Shown: positions 10,756 through 20,415 of the stretch, piece by piece | How positions within the stretch are numbered: position 1 is the stretch's first letter | How the letters are laid out: each line of letters starts with the position of its first letter | Assembly (NCBI RefSeq): GCF_921293095.1 | Contig: NC_060253.1 | Span: 76,359,992 to 76,423,991, forward strand | Source of the DNA: Ischnura elegans | Taxonomy: Eukaryota > Arthropoda > Insecta > Odonata > Coenagrionidae | Length of the DNA: 64,000 nt | Reading direction: 5' to 3' | The notes under the pieces: generated by a model | What the model saw: the letters and a program-made list of their open reading frames with translations, nothing else | What the model was told of the DNA's origin: nothing | Databases searched by the model: none | Made by a program: the position numbers and the translations under genes

Positions 10756-13700
10756 GGCAACACGCAGCACATAACCTCTTTTTATGCTAATTCGGCGGTG
10801 AATGTCGTGATTTCTCATGTCGTGTCGTTTTTTCTCAGCCGATTCTGCACTTGAAGTAATGTCTGAAATAGTCGAGGTAAGCATCTAGGACATAGATCGA
10901 ATAATCACGTTTTTTATGCAATAACCGGAATAAAAATGCAAAGAAACATAAAAAACCTCGAAAATTTCTTAATTAATGGCATATATTTCAATTTTCTGTA
11001 CTCGAATGGGCGTGATCGCACTAATATGACCCTTGCACTTATAAAGAACAACACCTTTCTCCTCTCCCATCCTAAAGTAAGGATCTCCTCATCTCCCTAT
11101 GGCCCGCCTATGAACTAATGTCAACGCACTGCTCAGGCTACATCGTTTACGAAAATGGTTATAGGTGTTTGTGTCCCAGGAAAACCGTTATGGCTATATG
11201 CGAGTTTTTTCCCAAACGTTGATCAGTGGCTTTCGAGTAATTGTTTCAGCAGCTTCTTCAATTGTGTTTCTTAATTCGGGAAGGTCAACTGATTAGTGGA
11301 GGGATTTACTCTTGGAGGATTATATCCGAAATTAATATGGAACGCAAGTTGCACAGTAACTACAGATTCCGTCTTTGCAAACTGTAAAACACAAAAAGCT
11401 TTCTGTTAGTTTGTCGTTATCTTTGCTACTAGCGCTTTCTGGCGGCGCTGAAAACATTGTGCACATTTCTGCCGGCAAACGAAACTGTCTGAGCTGTTCT
11501 TACATTTGATGCATCAAAATAGCTGTATTTTAAAATATAATTAACATAATAAAGCAGTAAAATCGAGCACCCTGAAAATGTTTACAGTAGTTGTATTTAA
11601 ATTTAGGGTGTCTCCACGGCTGGGTATTTTCGCACCACAACTATATCATTTAATTCCAAAACTTATATAAAAAGAAAGAAAGCCACTTGTTGACTCCGCA
11701 AAATGAGCGAGCATAATTAAATTTTATTAAAAATGAAACACCCCGTATATTTCTTTACAGTAAGCTAGGAAATCGCCAAAAAATAGTGGTTAGATATTAG
11801 GCACTCCCTGCCACGAATAATATTGAATGCGAAATAGAACACTAGATTAATGCTTAGTTTGAATGAATCCATTCAATATAGTGGTTTTAGTTATGTATAT
11901 ACATTACAGTGCTATGGCGTAAAAATATTTTCAGCTTGCCACCCTTACCATAACTGAAGAGAGGTGGCTCAAAAAGGTTACGATCCATTCCCAAAGTATT
12001 TTTCACTTATGTGTGATCTTTAGTGATGAAAATAGTTAATATACGGTCTTAAAGTATGTAACCAGAGAAAATTTACCACCGTGGCGGTTTTGAGAGTGAA
12101 AATAATCTCGGGATGAATAAGAGAAAATGTATTCATTATTTCTCTCCATCGTTTGGTTTGCGGCATTGCATTTTTGCAGGGAAAAACATTTCCCATCCGT
12201 ACGTACAAGCCTGAGGCACCGCATATGCCGCGATTAATTTTGCTTCCACCGCCGCCGGAGTGCTCGTATATGATTGAGTTGCGTGATGAGACTAGTTCTT
12301 TTTTTTTTCCTCTTTTCCCACAAAATAAATGCATGCATTTGACGCGGACTGTTTTTGGAGGATTTCCATACTTTATCACGGGCGACGAACAGTATCCCTT
12401 GAGTGAGAGAAAGAGAGACAGAGAGGAAGGAATATAGATACAGAGAGGTGTAGAGGGAAGCATGGGATCGTTGAATCCCATTTTTGATGAGAAATTGAAC
12501 GGCAGGATGGGTTTACATTTGCGACCAACAAAGAGCATATTAATGCACCCACGCAGACTGAGTGCCGGCGTTGAAAAGCAGCTTAATTCACCTGTGGCTC
12601 AGATAAAAGACTGCGCGTCGAAGAAAGCGTTTATTTTATCAAAGTGAGAAAAACATTGAGAAAAGGAAATGTGGCCCAAGATTTTCGTTATAGTTTACTC
12701 TTTCCTGTCGTGTAACAGTATAACTGACCTTTTATTCGACTATTCAACTGAGATAAGTACTTGGACACGGTAAAAGGACCGCATTGTTTAATTTATTTTC
12801 AAATACTTTGACAGGTATTTAATTAGTATTTGTCCGCATTAGGCCTGTGACAACGGCCAATATTCCGACGTCTACATTAAAGATCTACTAAATCTCTCAA
12901 CATGAGATAAAACTCCGAGAAACTGAGAAAGCATCATGTCAAAACATATTGCTCGGTCTCATGTGATAAAACATACTTAGATAAAATATTTTATGCTGTT
13001 CCTCATTGAATGAAACTGTTAAACTTATGAGTACTAAAACACATTAAAAAATTTAATTTTAATGTTTCTCGGGTGTATTAAAAAGGCCTATTCCTTTTTA
13101 TACATTCATTTTATGGAACCTAACGGCCTTTTGTGCAGCCCTAATGCAAAATTGCAGGTAAGGTTTTAAAATATGATGAAGCAAAACATGCTATCAGTGA
13201 GAATTTGGTGGAAATAATTGACCAAGCGGACTGCTACACAGCATTGGGTAATTCTCGCATTTTATCGCGTAAAATATGATCGCTTAATTTCTTTGACTGC
13301 TAAGAATTTTTTTCGTGACTATAGGCTGCAAGATTTCCGTGCTTATTATTTCTCAACCTTCCAGAACGACCACTGATGCTTCGCCAGCCTAAAAATATAG
13401 GCTTTACTTCTTTAGGCGAAGGTAGAAAACGCATTCTAAATGAAATGTGATAGAAGGTTGCCAGAATCGAGCAAAATCCGCTGTTTACACAGTAAGTACA
13501 TGACTTAGTAGGTACTGTATTGGCTACCATCGGTGGAACAGATTATTTTAAGGGTCTAAGGTTGTATATATATTTATATTATTTGGCCTAAGGTTATGAT
13601 TACTCGTGTCATTTAAATGATGGCGAAGACCTGTTTTATTAATCAGGCGTTAAAACTCTTGAGTAATCCTCACGACTTGATGAAACATTGAGCTGCTGAC

Positions 13701-14680
13701 CACCTGAGTTATATATAAGTAAAAGTTCGTGAAGGGAAGTGTGACAGGTTATTTAATTTGTTTTTTTTTTATGAATTTTAATGTACAGTTTGGGGAATAA
13801 TTGATTTCTCTTCCACAGCTTAACTTTTCTTTGTCTGTAGAAACTGTTTGAGAACGCGATTTTAATTTCTAAGCAAAAGATTTGTGGATATTTTTAAGAG
13901 ACATAACGATCGGTTTCCTGAAAGAAATCTGTCTCTATTCGACTCTGAGCTAGCATTATTTCTAGAACAATAATGCTACAATTGAATCTACCGAATATTT
14001 TACATTGCTTTTCTATGGTAGAGTTGGAGAATTTTTTTTTACGGTAACTCAAAAACTTGGTTTTCAGTTTCAGCTTCGATATTAATGTCTTTGCGTCTAA
14101 ATGCCTTCAAACTTCCTCATTAACCCCCCGCCGCGATGGTCCAGTATTTTTTATCCTCCTTCCTGGTCTCTGTCTCGAGAGCTTCCTCCTGCCCACTATT
14201 CTTTCATAAATGACTCCGGAGAGAATTCAGGATTGAAAATACCAAATTAGGGTTCCCTTTTGTTGCTTCTGCTGGTTGTTTCCGTTTCACCAATGGTGAA
14301 CTTTTCGTAATGTGGAAATCGATTTGCCAACTTAAGCCTCAGGCGTACACTGCCATTTATTTCCGATGATCAAAAATGAGCGTAAGGTTTAGTAATTTTC
14401 ACCATTGAATACGAAAGAAATAAGAAAAAAATCAGAATCGCTATAAGATTTAAATTAACGACAATGTCCATGATTAATTAAAAAATGATTAACAGAAATG
14501 GTTATTTCCACACTTCTGTGTTCACAATGGTAATTACCATTTGTGTTCTTTCATCATGGATATCAAACTTCTACCCAATCAAGCCAGAAACGATTTTATA
14601 CGTTAAATCGTATATTTAATGATTAATTAATAATATATCTTTGTGAAATATATTCTCTGAAATGATAAAATTTCACATTG
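10756..14680. other. Noncoding stretch
   Basis: No gene recognised. A 172-codon minus-strand frame at 12020-12538 and overlapping frames have no known motifs and lie partly in purine-rich low-complexity sequence (about 12400-12470). A possible small insertion lies at 11600-11750, where GGGTGT and ACACCC ends face each other. Confidence 0.4.
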
Positions 14681-14684
14681 AGTT
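14681..14684. repeat. Target-site duplication AGTT, left of gypsy
   Basis: AGTT abuts the left LTR and is repeated at 19110-19113. A 4-bp duplication is usual for Ty3/gypsy integrases. Confidence 0.75.
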
Positions 14685-14883
14685 TGCGGAGGTTAGGTAA
14701 GATTTCTCGAGGAATGACACGCGTAGCTCGATTGAGGAAACACACTGGACTTTATTCTCACAATTTTGGGGTATATATACAAGTTCGCGCCGACCTTGCG
14801 GCGCGGCGTCTCGAATGTTCTATGAAATGCATTCCGCGTCAACTAGCGCCAATACGTCGAGTCGCCCGGCCAAGGGCGCCACA
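14685..14883 (-). repeat. Gypsy 3' LTR, 199 bp
   Basis: On the minus strand it starts TGTGGCGCCC and ends CCGCA, giving the standard TG...CA termini. It contains TATATATA at 14772-14779 and AATAAA (written TTTATT at 14751-14756). Compared with the other LTR it carries one extra GCGGC-type 5-bp repeat and one A/G difference. Confidence 0.92.
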
Positions 14884-14896
14884 CCAGCCCCCCACG
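14884..14896 (-). other. Polypurine-tract candidate
   Basis: Minus strand reads CGTGGGGGGCTGG directly before the 3' LTR, the position of the plus-strand primer. It is G-rich but interrupted by CT, so it is a rather poor tract. Confidence 0.55.
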
Positions 14897-14907
14897 AAGA
14901 CCGGAGG

Positions 14908-17900
14908 TCAGGGTTCTCTGAATCGTACTCGCCGACCGTAGCGGGTGGTGTAGTGGGTGGCGGTGGGTTGCGTGCGTTGGTATTCGTTAATGTGCGGAGC
15001 CGGGGCTGTGGTGGCTGGCAGGATGTATGCCGGTTTAACTCTGTCGATGCTGACAGTCGACTCTCTGCCGTTCAGCAATATGGTGACGGTTTTATCCCTC
15101 CTGTTGACGACCAAGTGCGGTCCGCTATATGGTGGTTGTAGGGATCGCCGCACCGTGTCGTCACGCAGGAAGACGTGAGAGCAGGTATTTAGGTCCTGGA
15201 AAACAAAAGAATTATCAATAATATGGCGAGATGCGGGGGAGGGTCGTAGTCGAGACATTTGATGTCTTAGCCTTGTGACAAGGTTGGTGGTATCCTCTTG
15301 ACCCTCGGGATTTGAGGATGCGGAAAGCAGTTCGCCAGGCAGGCGCAATGGCTCTCCGTAAACAAGTTCTGCTGCTGATGCCTTGAGTTCGTCCCTGAAG
15401 GCGCTGCGTAGACCGAGTAGGACGAGAGGCAGGGCCTGGAGCCAAGTGAAGTTGGGATGGCACATGATGGCTGCCTTGAGGTATCGGTGGAATCCTTCCA
15501 CCATGCCATTCGCGCTGGGGTGCCAACTGCAGGTGCGGGAACGGTCTATTCCTAATGTTTTGCCTAAGGCGCGAAATAATGTTGATTCAAACTGGCGGCC
15601 CTGATCTGTAGTGATACGGACTGGTGAGCAAAAACGGGAAATCCAGCAGTTGATGAAGGCCTCGGCAACCTCTTCGGCAGTAATTGTCTGTAAGGGCCAC
15701 ACCTCTGGCCACCGCGTGAATCTATCCACAGCAGTTAAGCAATAACGAAATGAATTTGCTGGCGGTAGAGGTCCAATTATGTCGATTTGGACATGCTGGA
15801 AACGGGATGACGGACTATTGAAATATCCCAAAGGGGAATGTACGTGACGCGTAACCTTTGCTCGTTGACATTGTTGGCAGGCTCGAGCCCAAGTATGGCA
15901 ATCTTGATGCACGCGCGGCCAGACGAAACGCTGCGAGATAAGACGACCTGATGCCTTAATTCCTGGGTGACTCAGGTTGTGTGAGGTATCAAATATTTTT
16001 CGTCGTAGTGGAGCAGGAATGTACGGCCTCGGGTGTGGAGTCGATGTGTCGCAGTATACTTGAACGTCGAACCCAGGTATGCTGGTGCGTTGGAGGCGTA
16101 GGGACGATGACTCGCTTGCTAATATGTCTCGGAGTTCTTCGTCATCCTCCTGTGCACGAGCTAGTTCATTAGGGTCGACTGGAGCGGGGGTGGTGATGGC
16201 GTTGGTTCGTGATAAGGCGTCTGCAACGATGTTGGTCGAACCGCTCACGTGTCGAATGTCCGATGTATATTGAGAAATGAAACTCAATTGGTTGAGCTGT
16301 ACAGGTGGTAGCTTTTCCCGTCGTTGGAGGAATGCATAGGTTAATGGTTTATGGTCGGTAAATATTGTGCAGTGCTGAGCTTCAAGGATATGTCGAAAGT
16401 GTTGAATGACTGAGTAGATGGCATGAAGTTCTCTGTAGTAAGCCGGCCACTGCGTCTGGCGTGGAGTAAGCTTCATGGAGAAAAATGCCAACGGCTGCCA
16501 AGAATTTTTCACGAGTTGTTGTAATGCAGCACCGACGGAGGAGCTCGAAGCGTCGGTGAATAGGCCAAGCGGGGCGTCGTTCTCCGGGTGTGCTAGTAGG
16601 GTGGCTTGCGCAAGGTTCTCTTTGCATGCAGCGAAAGCTTGGTCCAATGCCGGAGTCCAATTCACGGTCTGGCTGCCACGGAGTCCGGCGATGGCGGCGT
16701 GCAATGGAGCTTAGTGACTTGCTGCGGAGGGCATAAAACGTCGGTAAAAATTTAGCATTCCTAAAAATCGGCGCAAGCCGCGGGCGGTGGGTGGGCGGGG
16801 ATACTCTAGCAATGCGATAACACGATCTGGTAATGGTCGAGTGCCCTCGGCTGAGATTTGGTAGCCCAGGAATGTGACTTCACGAGAGCCAAACACACTC
16901 TTCGTGGCATTGATGATTATTCCATTGTCGGCCAGGCGTTGGAAGAGGGCGCGAAGGTGAACTTCATGCTCGGCCGAGTCGTGTGAGAAGACCAAAATAT
17001 CGTCGATATATGGGAAGCAAAAGTCAAAACCTTGGACAACTTCATCAATGAATCGTTGAAAAGTTTGACCTACGTTTCGGAGACCAAACGGCATGAATGG
17101 AAATTCAAATAGTCCAAATGGCGTGGTTACCGCCGTCTTGGGAATATCCGTGGGTCCACTGGTATCTGTGTGTAGGCTTTTACCAAATCTATGACTGAGA
17201 AAATGGTGCAGCCTCGGAGTCGCACGCTGAAGTCGTGGATATGGCGTACAGGGTAACGATCGGGGATGGTTCTGGCATTAAGTAGGCGATAGTCTCCGCA
17301 CGGTCGCCATCCATTGTCCTTCTTTGGTACCATGTGAAGTGGCGATGTCCATTGACTTTTAGATCGTCGAGCGGTACCCTCTTGGATCATGAGCTCGAAC
17401 TCGGCCTGGGCTGCGCGAAGGCGTTCGGGAGCGAGTCGTCGTGGCCTGCTGGAGATAGGTGGTCCCGGGGTCGTCTTAATGAAGTGAACAGTCCTGTGGC
17501 GGATCTCACGTGGCGTTCCCTGAGGGCGTAGACTATCAGGAAATTCCTCTAAGATCAAATGAAATGGAGACGATCCGGTAATAGTTTTCACACTTTGTTG
17601 TAGAGAGGGAGCGCGGATGCCAGGGCAGGAGAGGCGAGTAACACCATCAATGAGCTGAGAGTTTTTTATGTCAGGCAATAGATAGTAATGTCCTAGGAAG
17701 TCGGCTCCGAGGATAGGATCTGCCACGTCAGCGATGACAAAACGCCAAAGAAAATTCCGCCGAAGTCCAAAATTAAGATTGGCAGTGAGAAAACCATAAG
17801 TGGCAATAATACTGTCATTAGCTGCTGACAAATTATAACTAGTTTTAGGGCGATTTTCTCGAAGGAGTCTTCGGGGGAAAATAGAGAGATCGGAGCCAGT

Positions 17901-18004
17901 GTCTATTAAATAACGGCGCTGCGTGTTCCGATCTTTAACAAACAAGCGTTGCGGCGACTTGTTTAGGCAGTCCAACGACGCCGCTACGGATGGCTGCCAG
18001 GGGC
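14908..18004 (-). pseudogene. pol: Gypsy pol polyprotein (PR-RT-RH-IN), two lesions
   Basis: The polyprotein is read in the -1 frame after gag. The protease has the active-site triad DTG in [11 protein letters not shown] (at about 17903). Reverse transcriptase starts around the [17 protein letters not shown] block (about 17290-17340) and has the YIDD catalytic box at about 17010-16999. Between them a one-base deletion near 17149-17153 shifts the frame, and the shifted frame stops at 17127. A second lesion, TAA at 16711-16713, lies after RT. From there 598 codons are open. RNase H follows (D at FTDAS, E in RELHAI, D in FTDHKP). Integrase has an H-H-C-C zinc site (HNLSHPG ... CQQC) and a DD35E triad at about 15783 (VQIDII), 15606 (TTDQG) and 15498 (MVEGFH). 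All integrase catalytic residues are intact. The stop at 14908 lies 25 bp before the 3' LTR. Confidence 0.9.
16711..16713 (-). other. Premature stop (TAA) in pol
   Basis: The frame containing YIDD and the frame containing RNase H/integrase are the same (phase identical across 17094 to 14908) and are separated only by this codon, so a point mutation is the simplest explanation. Confidence 0.85.
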
Positions 18005-18889
18005 GTTTGGGGAAAACTCACACGGGGTGGTGCACTTCCTTGCCTTGGTACCGTAACGTCTATGATACCAGCAAATGCCTTCGGTGGTTGGCCTTGGTTG
18101 TTGTGAAGGGGATCTATGCCGAAAGACATTTTCTTTGGGAGGACGACTTCGACTCCTAAATCTTGATCGCTCGTGGCCTAGATTTTCAATTTTGGCAGTT
18201 AGGGCATTCACTTGTTGAGACAGTTCATCAAGGCGCTTATTCATATCAGTGGTACAGGTACTCACAGTAGCTACTTGTGGTGCAGGGATCACTTCGAAAA
18301 CCTTATCTGCCAGGTCGGCGATGACATCCAGGGGAAGATTTTGCTGCGTAGCAATTATCGTCTGGATGGTGCTGGGCAGGCGTCCGCTCCATAAGGTCCT
18401 TAGAAGGGTGTCCGGTATGGTCTCCGTTCCAACCAAACCACGCATGTAGCGCAGGAACTGCGATGGTTTGCGATCACCTATTTCCGCTTGCGTGAGTAGC
18501 TGGCGTATTCGCTCCTCCCGTGATGCAGATATGCGAGAAACTAACTCCGTTTTAAGTTTCTCGAACTTGCCTTCAGCCGGAGGATTTGTAATTATGTCGG
18601 ATATTTCAGCCGCGTACCGAGGTTCAAGTTGAGAAATAATAATATTAAATTTGCTAACGTCTGACGTGATGCGGTGAAGTGCGAATTGACTTTCCACTTG
18701 CGCGATCCAAAGACTTGGATTATCCGACCAAAAGGGCGGAAGGCGAACGACCACGCGATCTACATGAGCGAAGCTTTGTTCTGGAAACGGTTGTTGCTGC
18801 TGTATATGAAGTTGCAGCTGCTGTTGGAGGGCTTCGCACTGTTGCTGCAGGAGTAGATTTTTCGTGCGGATATCTTCCTCGTCAGCCAT
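17984..18889 (-). CDS. gag: Gypsy Gag protein (301 aa)
   Basis: Structural protein that would form the retrotransposon particle and package its RNA. The start chosen is the ATG at 18889 ([10 protein letters not shown]), about 10 bp inside the primer-binding site; the open frame extends further upstream only into the LTR. Residues 14-33 are glutamine-rich and probably coiled. From about residue 45 ([16 protein letters not shown]) to about 200 lies the conserved Gag core common in arthropod Ty3/gypsy elements (the DUF7041-type domain, as I recall it). A short cysteine/histidine cluster at residues 273-290 ([18 protein letters not shown]) is the likely RNA-binding knuckle. The frame is uninterrupted. 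It ends at 17984 just after a slippery heptamer (18005-18011), consistent with pol expression by -1 frameshifting. Confidence 0.85.
   Translation of the reverse strand: MADEEDIRTKNLLLQQQCEALQQQLQLHIQQQQPFPEQSFAHVDRVVVRLPPFWSDNPSLWIAQVESQFALHRITSDVSKFNIIISQLEPRYAAEISDIITNPPAEGKFEKLKTELVSRISASREERIRQLLTQAEIGDRKPSQFLRYMRGLVGTETIPDTLLRTLWSGRLPSTIQTIIATQQNLPLDVIADLADKVFEVIPAPQVATVSTCTTDMNKRLDELSQQVNALTAKIENLGHERSRFRSRSRPPKENVFRHRSPSQQPRPTTEGICWYHRRYGTKARKCTTPCEFSPNAPGSHP
18005..18011 (-). promoter_or_regulatory. -1 ribosomal frameshift site candidate (C CCA AAC)
   Basis: On the minus strand the heptamer CCCAAAC falls in the gag frame as C-CCA-AAC, the canonical X-XXY-YYZ form. CCA is gag codon 294, starting at 18010. 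The pol frame is exactly -1 relative to gag and is open across the site, where it reads [12 protein letters not shown] after the slip, with the gag stop about 20 bases downstream. No stimulatory pseudoknot was worked out. Confidence 0.65.
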
Positions 18890-18898
18890 CGTGCGCTT

Positions 18899-18912
18899 CG
18901 TCGGGGTCACCA
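18899..18912 (-). other. Primer-binding site complementary to tRNA-Trp
   Basis: Three bases inside the 5' LTR the minus strand reads TGGTGACCCCGACG. As I recall the 3' end of eukaryotic tRNA-Trp including CCA (...CGTCGGGGTCACCA), all 14 bases are complementary. Confidence 0.7.
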
Positions 18913-18915
18913 CTT

Positions 18916-19109
18916 TGCGGAGGTTAGGTAAGATTTCTCGAGGAATGACACGCGTAGCTCGGTTGAGGAAACACACTGGACTTTATTCTCACAATTTTGG
19001 GGTATATATACAAGTTCGCGCCGACCTTGCGGCGTCTCGAATGTTCTATGAAATGCATTCCGCGTCAACTAGCGCCAATACGTCGAGTCGCCCGGCCAAG
19101 GGCGCCACA
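18916..19109 (-). repeat. Gypsy 5' LTR, 194 bp
   Basis: Partner of 14685-14883, with TG...CA ends. A TATA box (TATATATA, 19003-19010) is followed about 16 bases downstream in the direction of transcription by AATAAA (18982-18987), so promoter and polyadenylation signal are very close and R would be short. Confidence 0.92.
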
Positions 19110-19113
19110 AGTT
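19110..19113. repeat. Target-site duplication AGTT, right of gypsy
   Basis: Matches 14681-14684. Confidence 0.75.
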
Positions 19114-19536
19114 CATAGTAAATATCAGGTAAAACTTTTACAATCTGTTAGCCTGATCATAACTTATTAGACACTACATATTAGTAGAAAGCGAAATTAT
19201 TTATGATTTCAAAATAAATGTGTGTCCATTTTGCCTTACTCTGACACACAAAGATGTGGCGAAAAGTTTTAGACCCGGAGGTTGCTAATGTACGCCCTGC
19301 AGAGAATATAAACTTTTTCCACCTGTCACAGACACAAATGAGAGAAAACTCCGCAAACGACAAACATAATCACGTAAGTATATTAGGGTTCCCTGACCGA
19401 ATAGGTAATATATTAATGAAACTAAACAACGAATAGTACACACCAACATTAGAAAATCACGACTCTTTTACTAAGAGTTTTGCTAATGGTGGGGGGGGGG
19501 GGTTAAATAACTATTTGCCGCATCCCTTATAATTCC
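19114..19536. other. Noncoding stretch with a G12 run
   Basis: No gene recognised. A run of twelve G lies at 19491-19502. Confidence 0.5.
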
Positions 19537-20415
19537 AATTCCTAGTTTCGTATCAAATGTTTCATTGCCTTCTTAGAAAATCTAAATTTAAAAGAAAAAA
19601 TAAAAAGATGAGTGCTTGGTGGGAGGTAAAAGATTGGGGAGTTGTGGACTTATTCTCGTTGCAAAATGCGGAAAATGGGTCGCCAACATCACTCCCCTAG
19701 ACTCCCAAAATATCCTCCATCCTCCGGACAGCTATTTAAAAATTGAAATGCTGGAAGGCTGGGTCAACAGGCAGGCACGGAAGGCAGACCCGGATGCTAG
19801 TTAGAGTAGAGTTCCGGCATTAGAGTCTCCGGATTTTTAAGTCGGATACATTCTTGCCGTCCTTAGCACGAATTCATTTCACCGAAGTCCTGCGACTTAT
19901 TGCGGAGAGTAGGGTAAATTATCCCAGGAGGGTAATTATCCAAGGAAACATTTCTGCCGCATCCACCGTGGAAAAACTACAACATTTACTACCAGTTGAG
20001 GAGAAACAGCGCTAAATCATGCCCCAAAATCAAAGAGAAAACACCACCGCCTCTAGCATCACTTTAGGAATCAAACTCTTCCCATAAGTAAAAATTTCCA
20101 CATTATATAGGGTGAATTTTCTGCGGTGGGTAAATTTCTAAGGAAAACTATAAGGGGTACTAAAAATTGCAAAATGACTGTGCCGGTTGACCCAGCCTTC
20201 CTGCATTTCAACTGTTAAATAGCTTTTCGGAGGATGAAAGATATTTTGGGAGTCTAGGGGAGTGATGTTGACGACCCATATTCCGCATTTTGCGACGAGA
20301 ATAAGTGCTTTAGTCCCCAATCATTTCTCTCCCACCAAGCACTCGTCCTTTTATTTTCCTTTAAAAGTAGATTTTTTAAGGAGGCAATGAACTATTTGAC
20401 ACAATGCGAGGAATT
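19537..20415. mobile_element. Fold-back element with arms of about 240 bp
   Basis: The segment 19537-19785 is repeated in inverted orientation at 20170-20415. Long blocks are identical (for example CATCACTCCCCTAGACTCCC in both arms) and overall similarity is roughly 85% by eye. About 385 bp lie between the arms, with no transposase frame. The outer ends are AATTCCT/AGGAATT, and a clear target duplication was not found. The likely nature is a non-autonomous DNA transposon with long terminal inverted repeats, family unknown. Confidence 0.75.

Larger units (their letters stand above)
14685..19109 (-). mobile_element. Ty3/gypsy LTR retrotransposon (4425 bp)
   Basis: A complete element layout on the minus strand: 5' LTR (18916-19109), primer-binding site (18899-18912), gag (17984-18889), pol in the -1 frame (protease, reverse transcriptase, RNase H, integrase in that order, ending at 14908), purine-rich stretch, and 3' LTR (14685-14883). 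There is no env frame. Integrase after RNase H places it in Ty3/gypsy rather than copia. The LTRs differ by one substitution and one 5-bp indel, so insertion was recent. Pol has a one-base deletion near 17150 and a TAA at 16711-16713, so this copy is not autonomous as it stands. Confidence 0.92.

Noticed and set aside
11600..11750. Possible small DNA transposon with GGGTGT ends
   Set aside because: Inverted ends match over too few bases and no target duplication is visible; noted only in passing.
12020..12538. 172-codon minus-strand open frame
   Set aside because: No known motif, overlaps other frames and purine-rich low-complexity DNA.
19491..19502. G12 run as a G-quadruplex
   Set aside because: A single run without three further G tracts nearby; could also be a sequencing artefact, as could 30375-30386.
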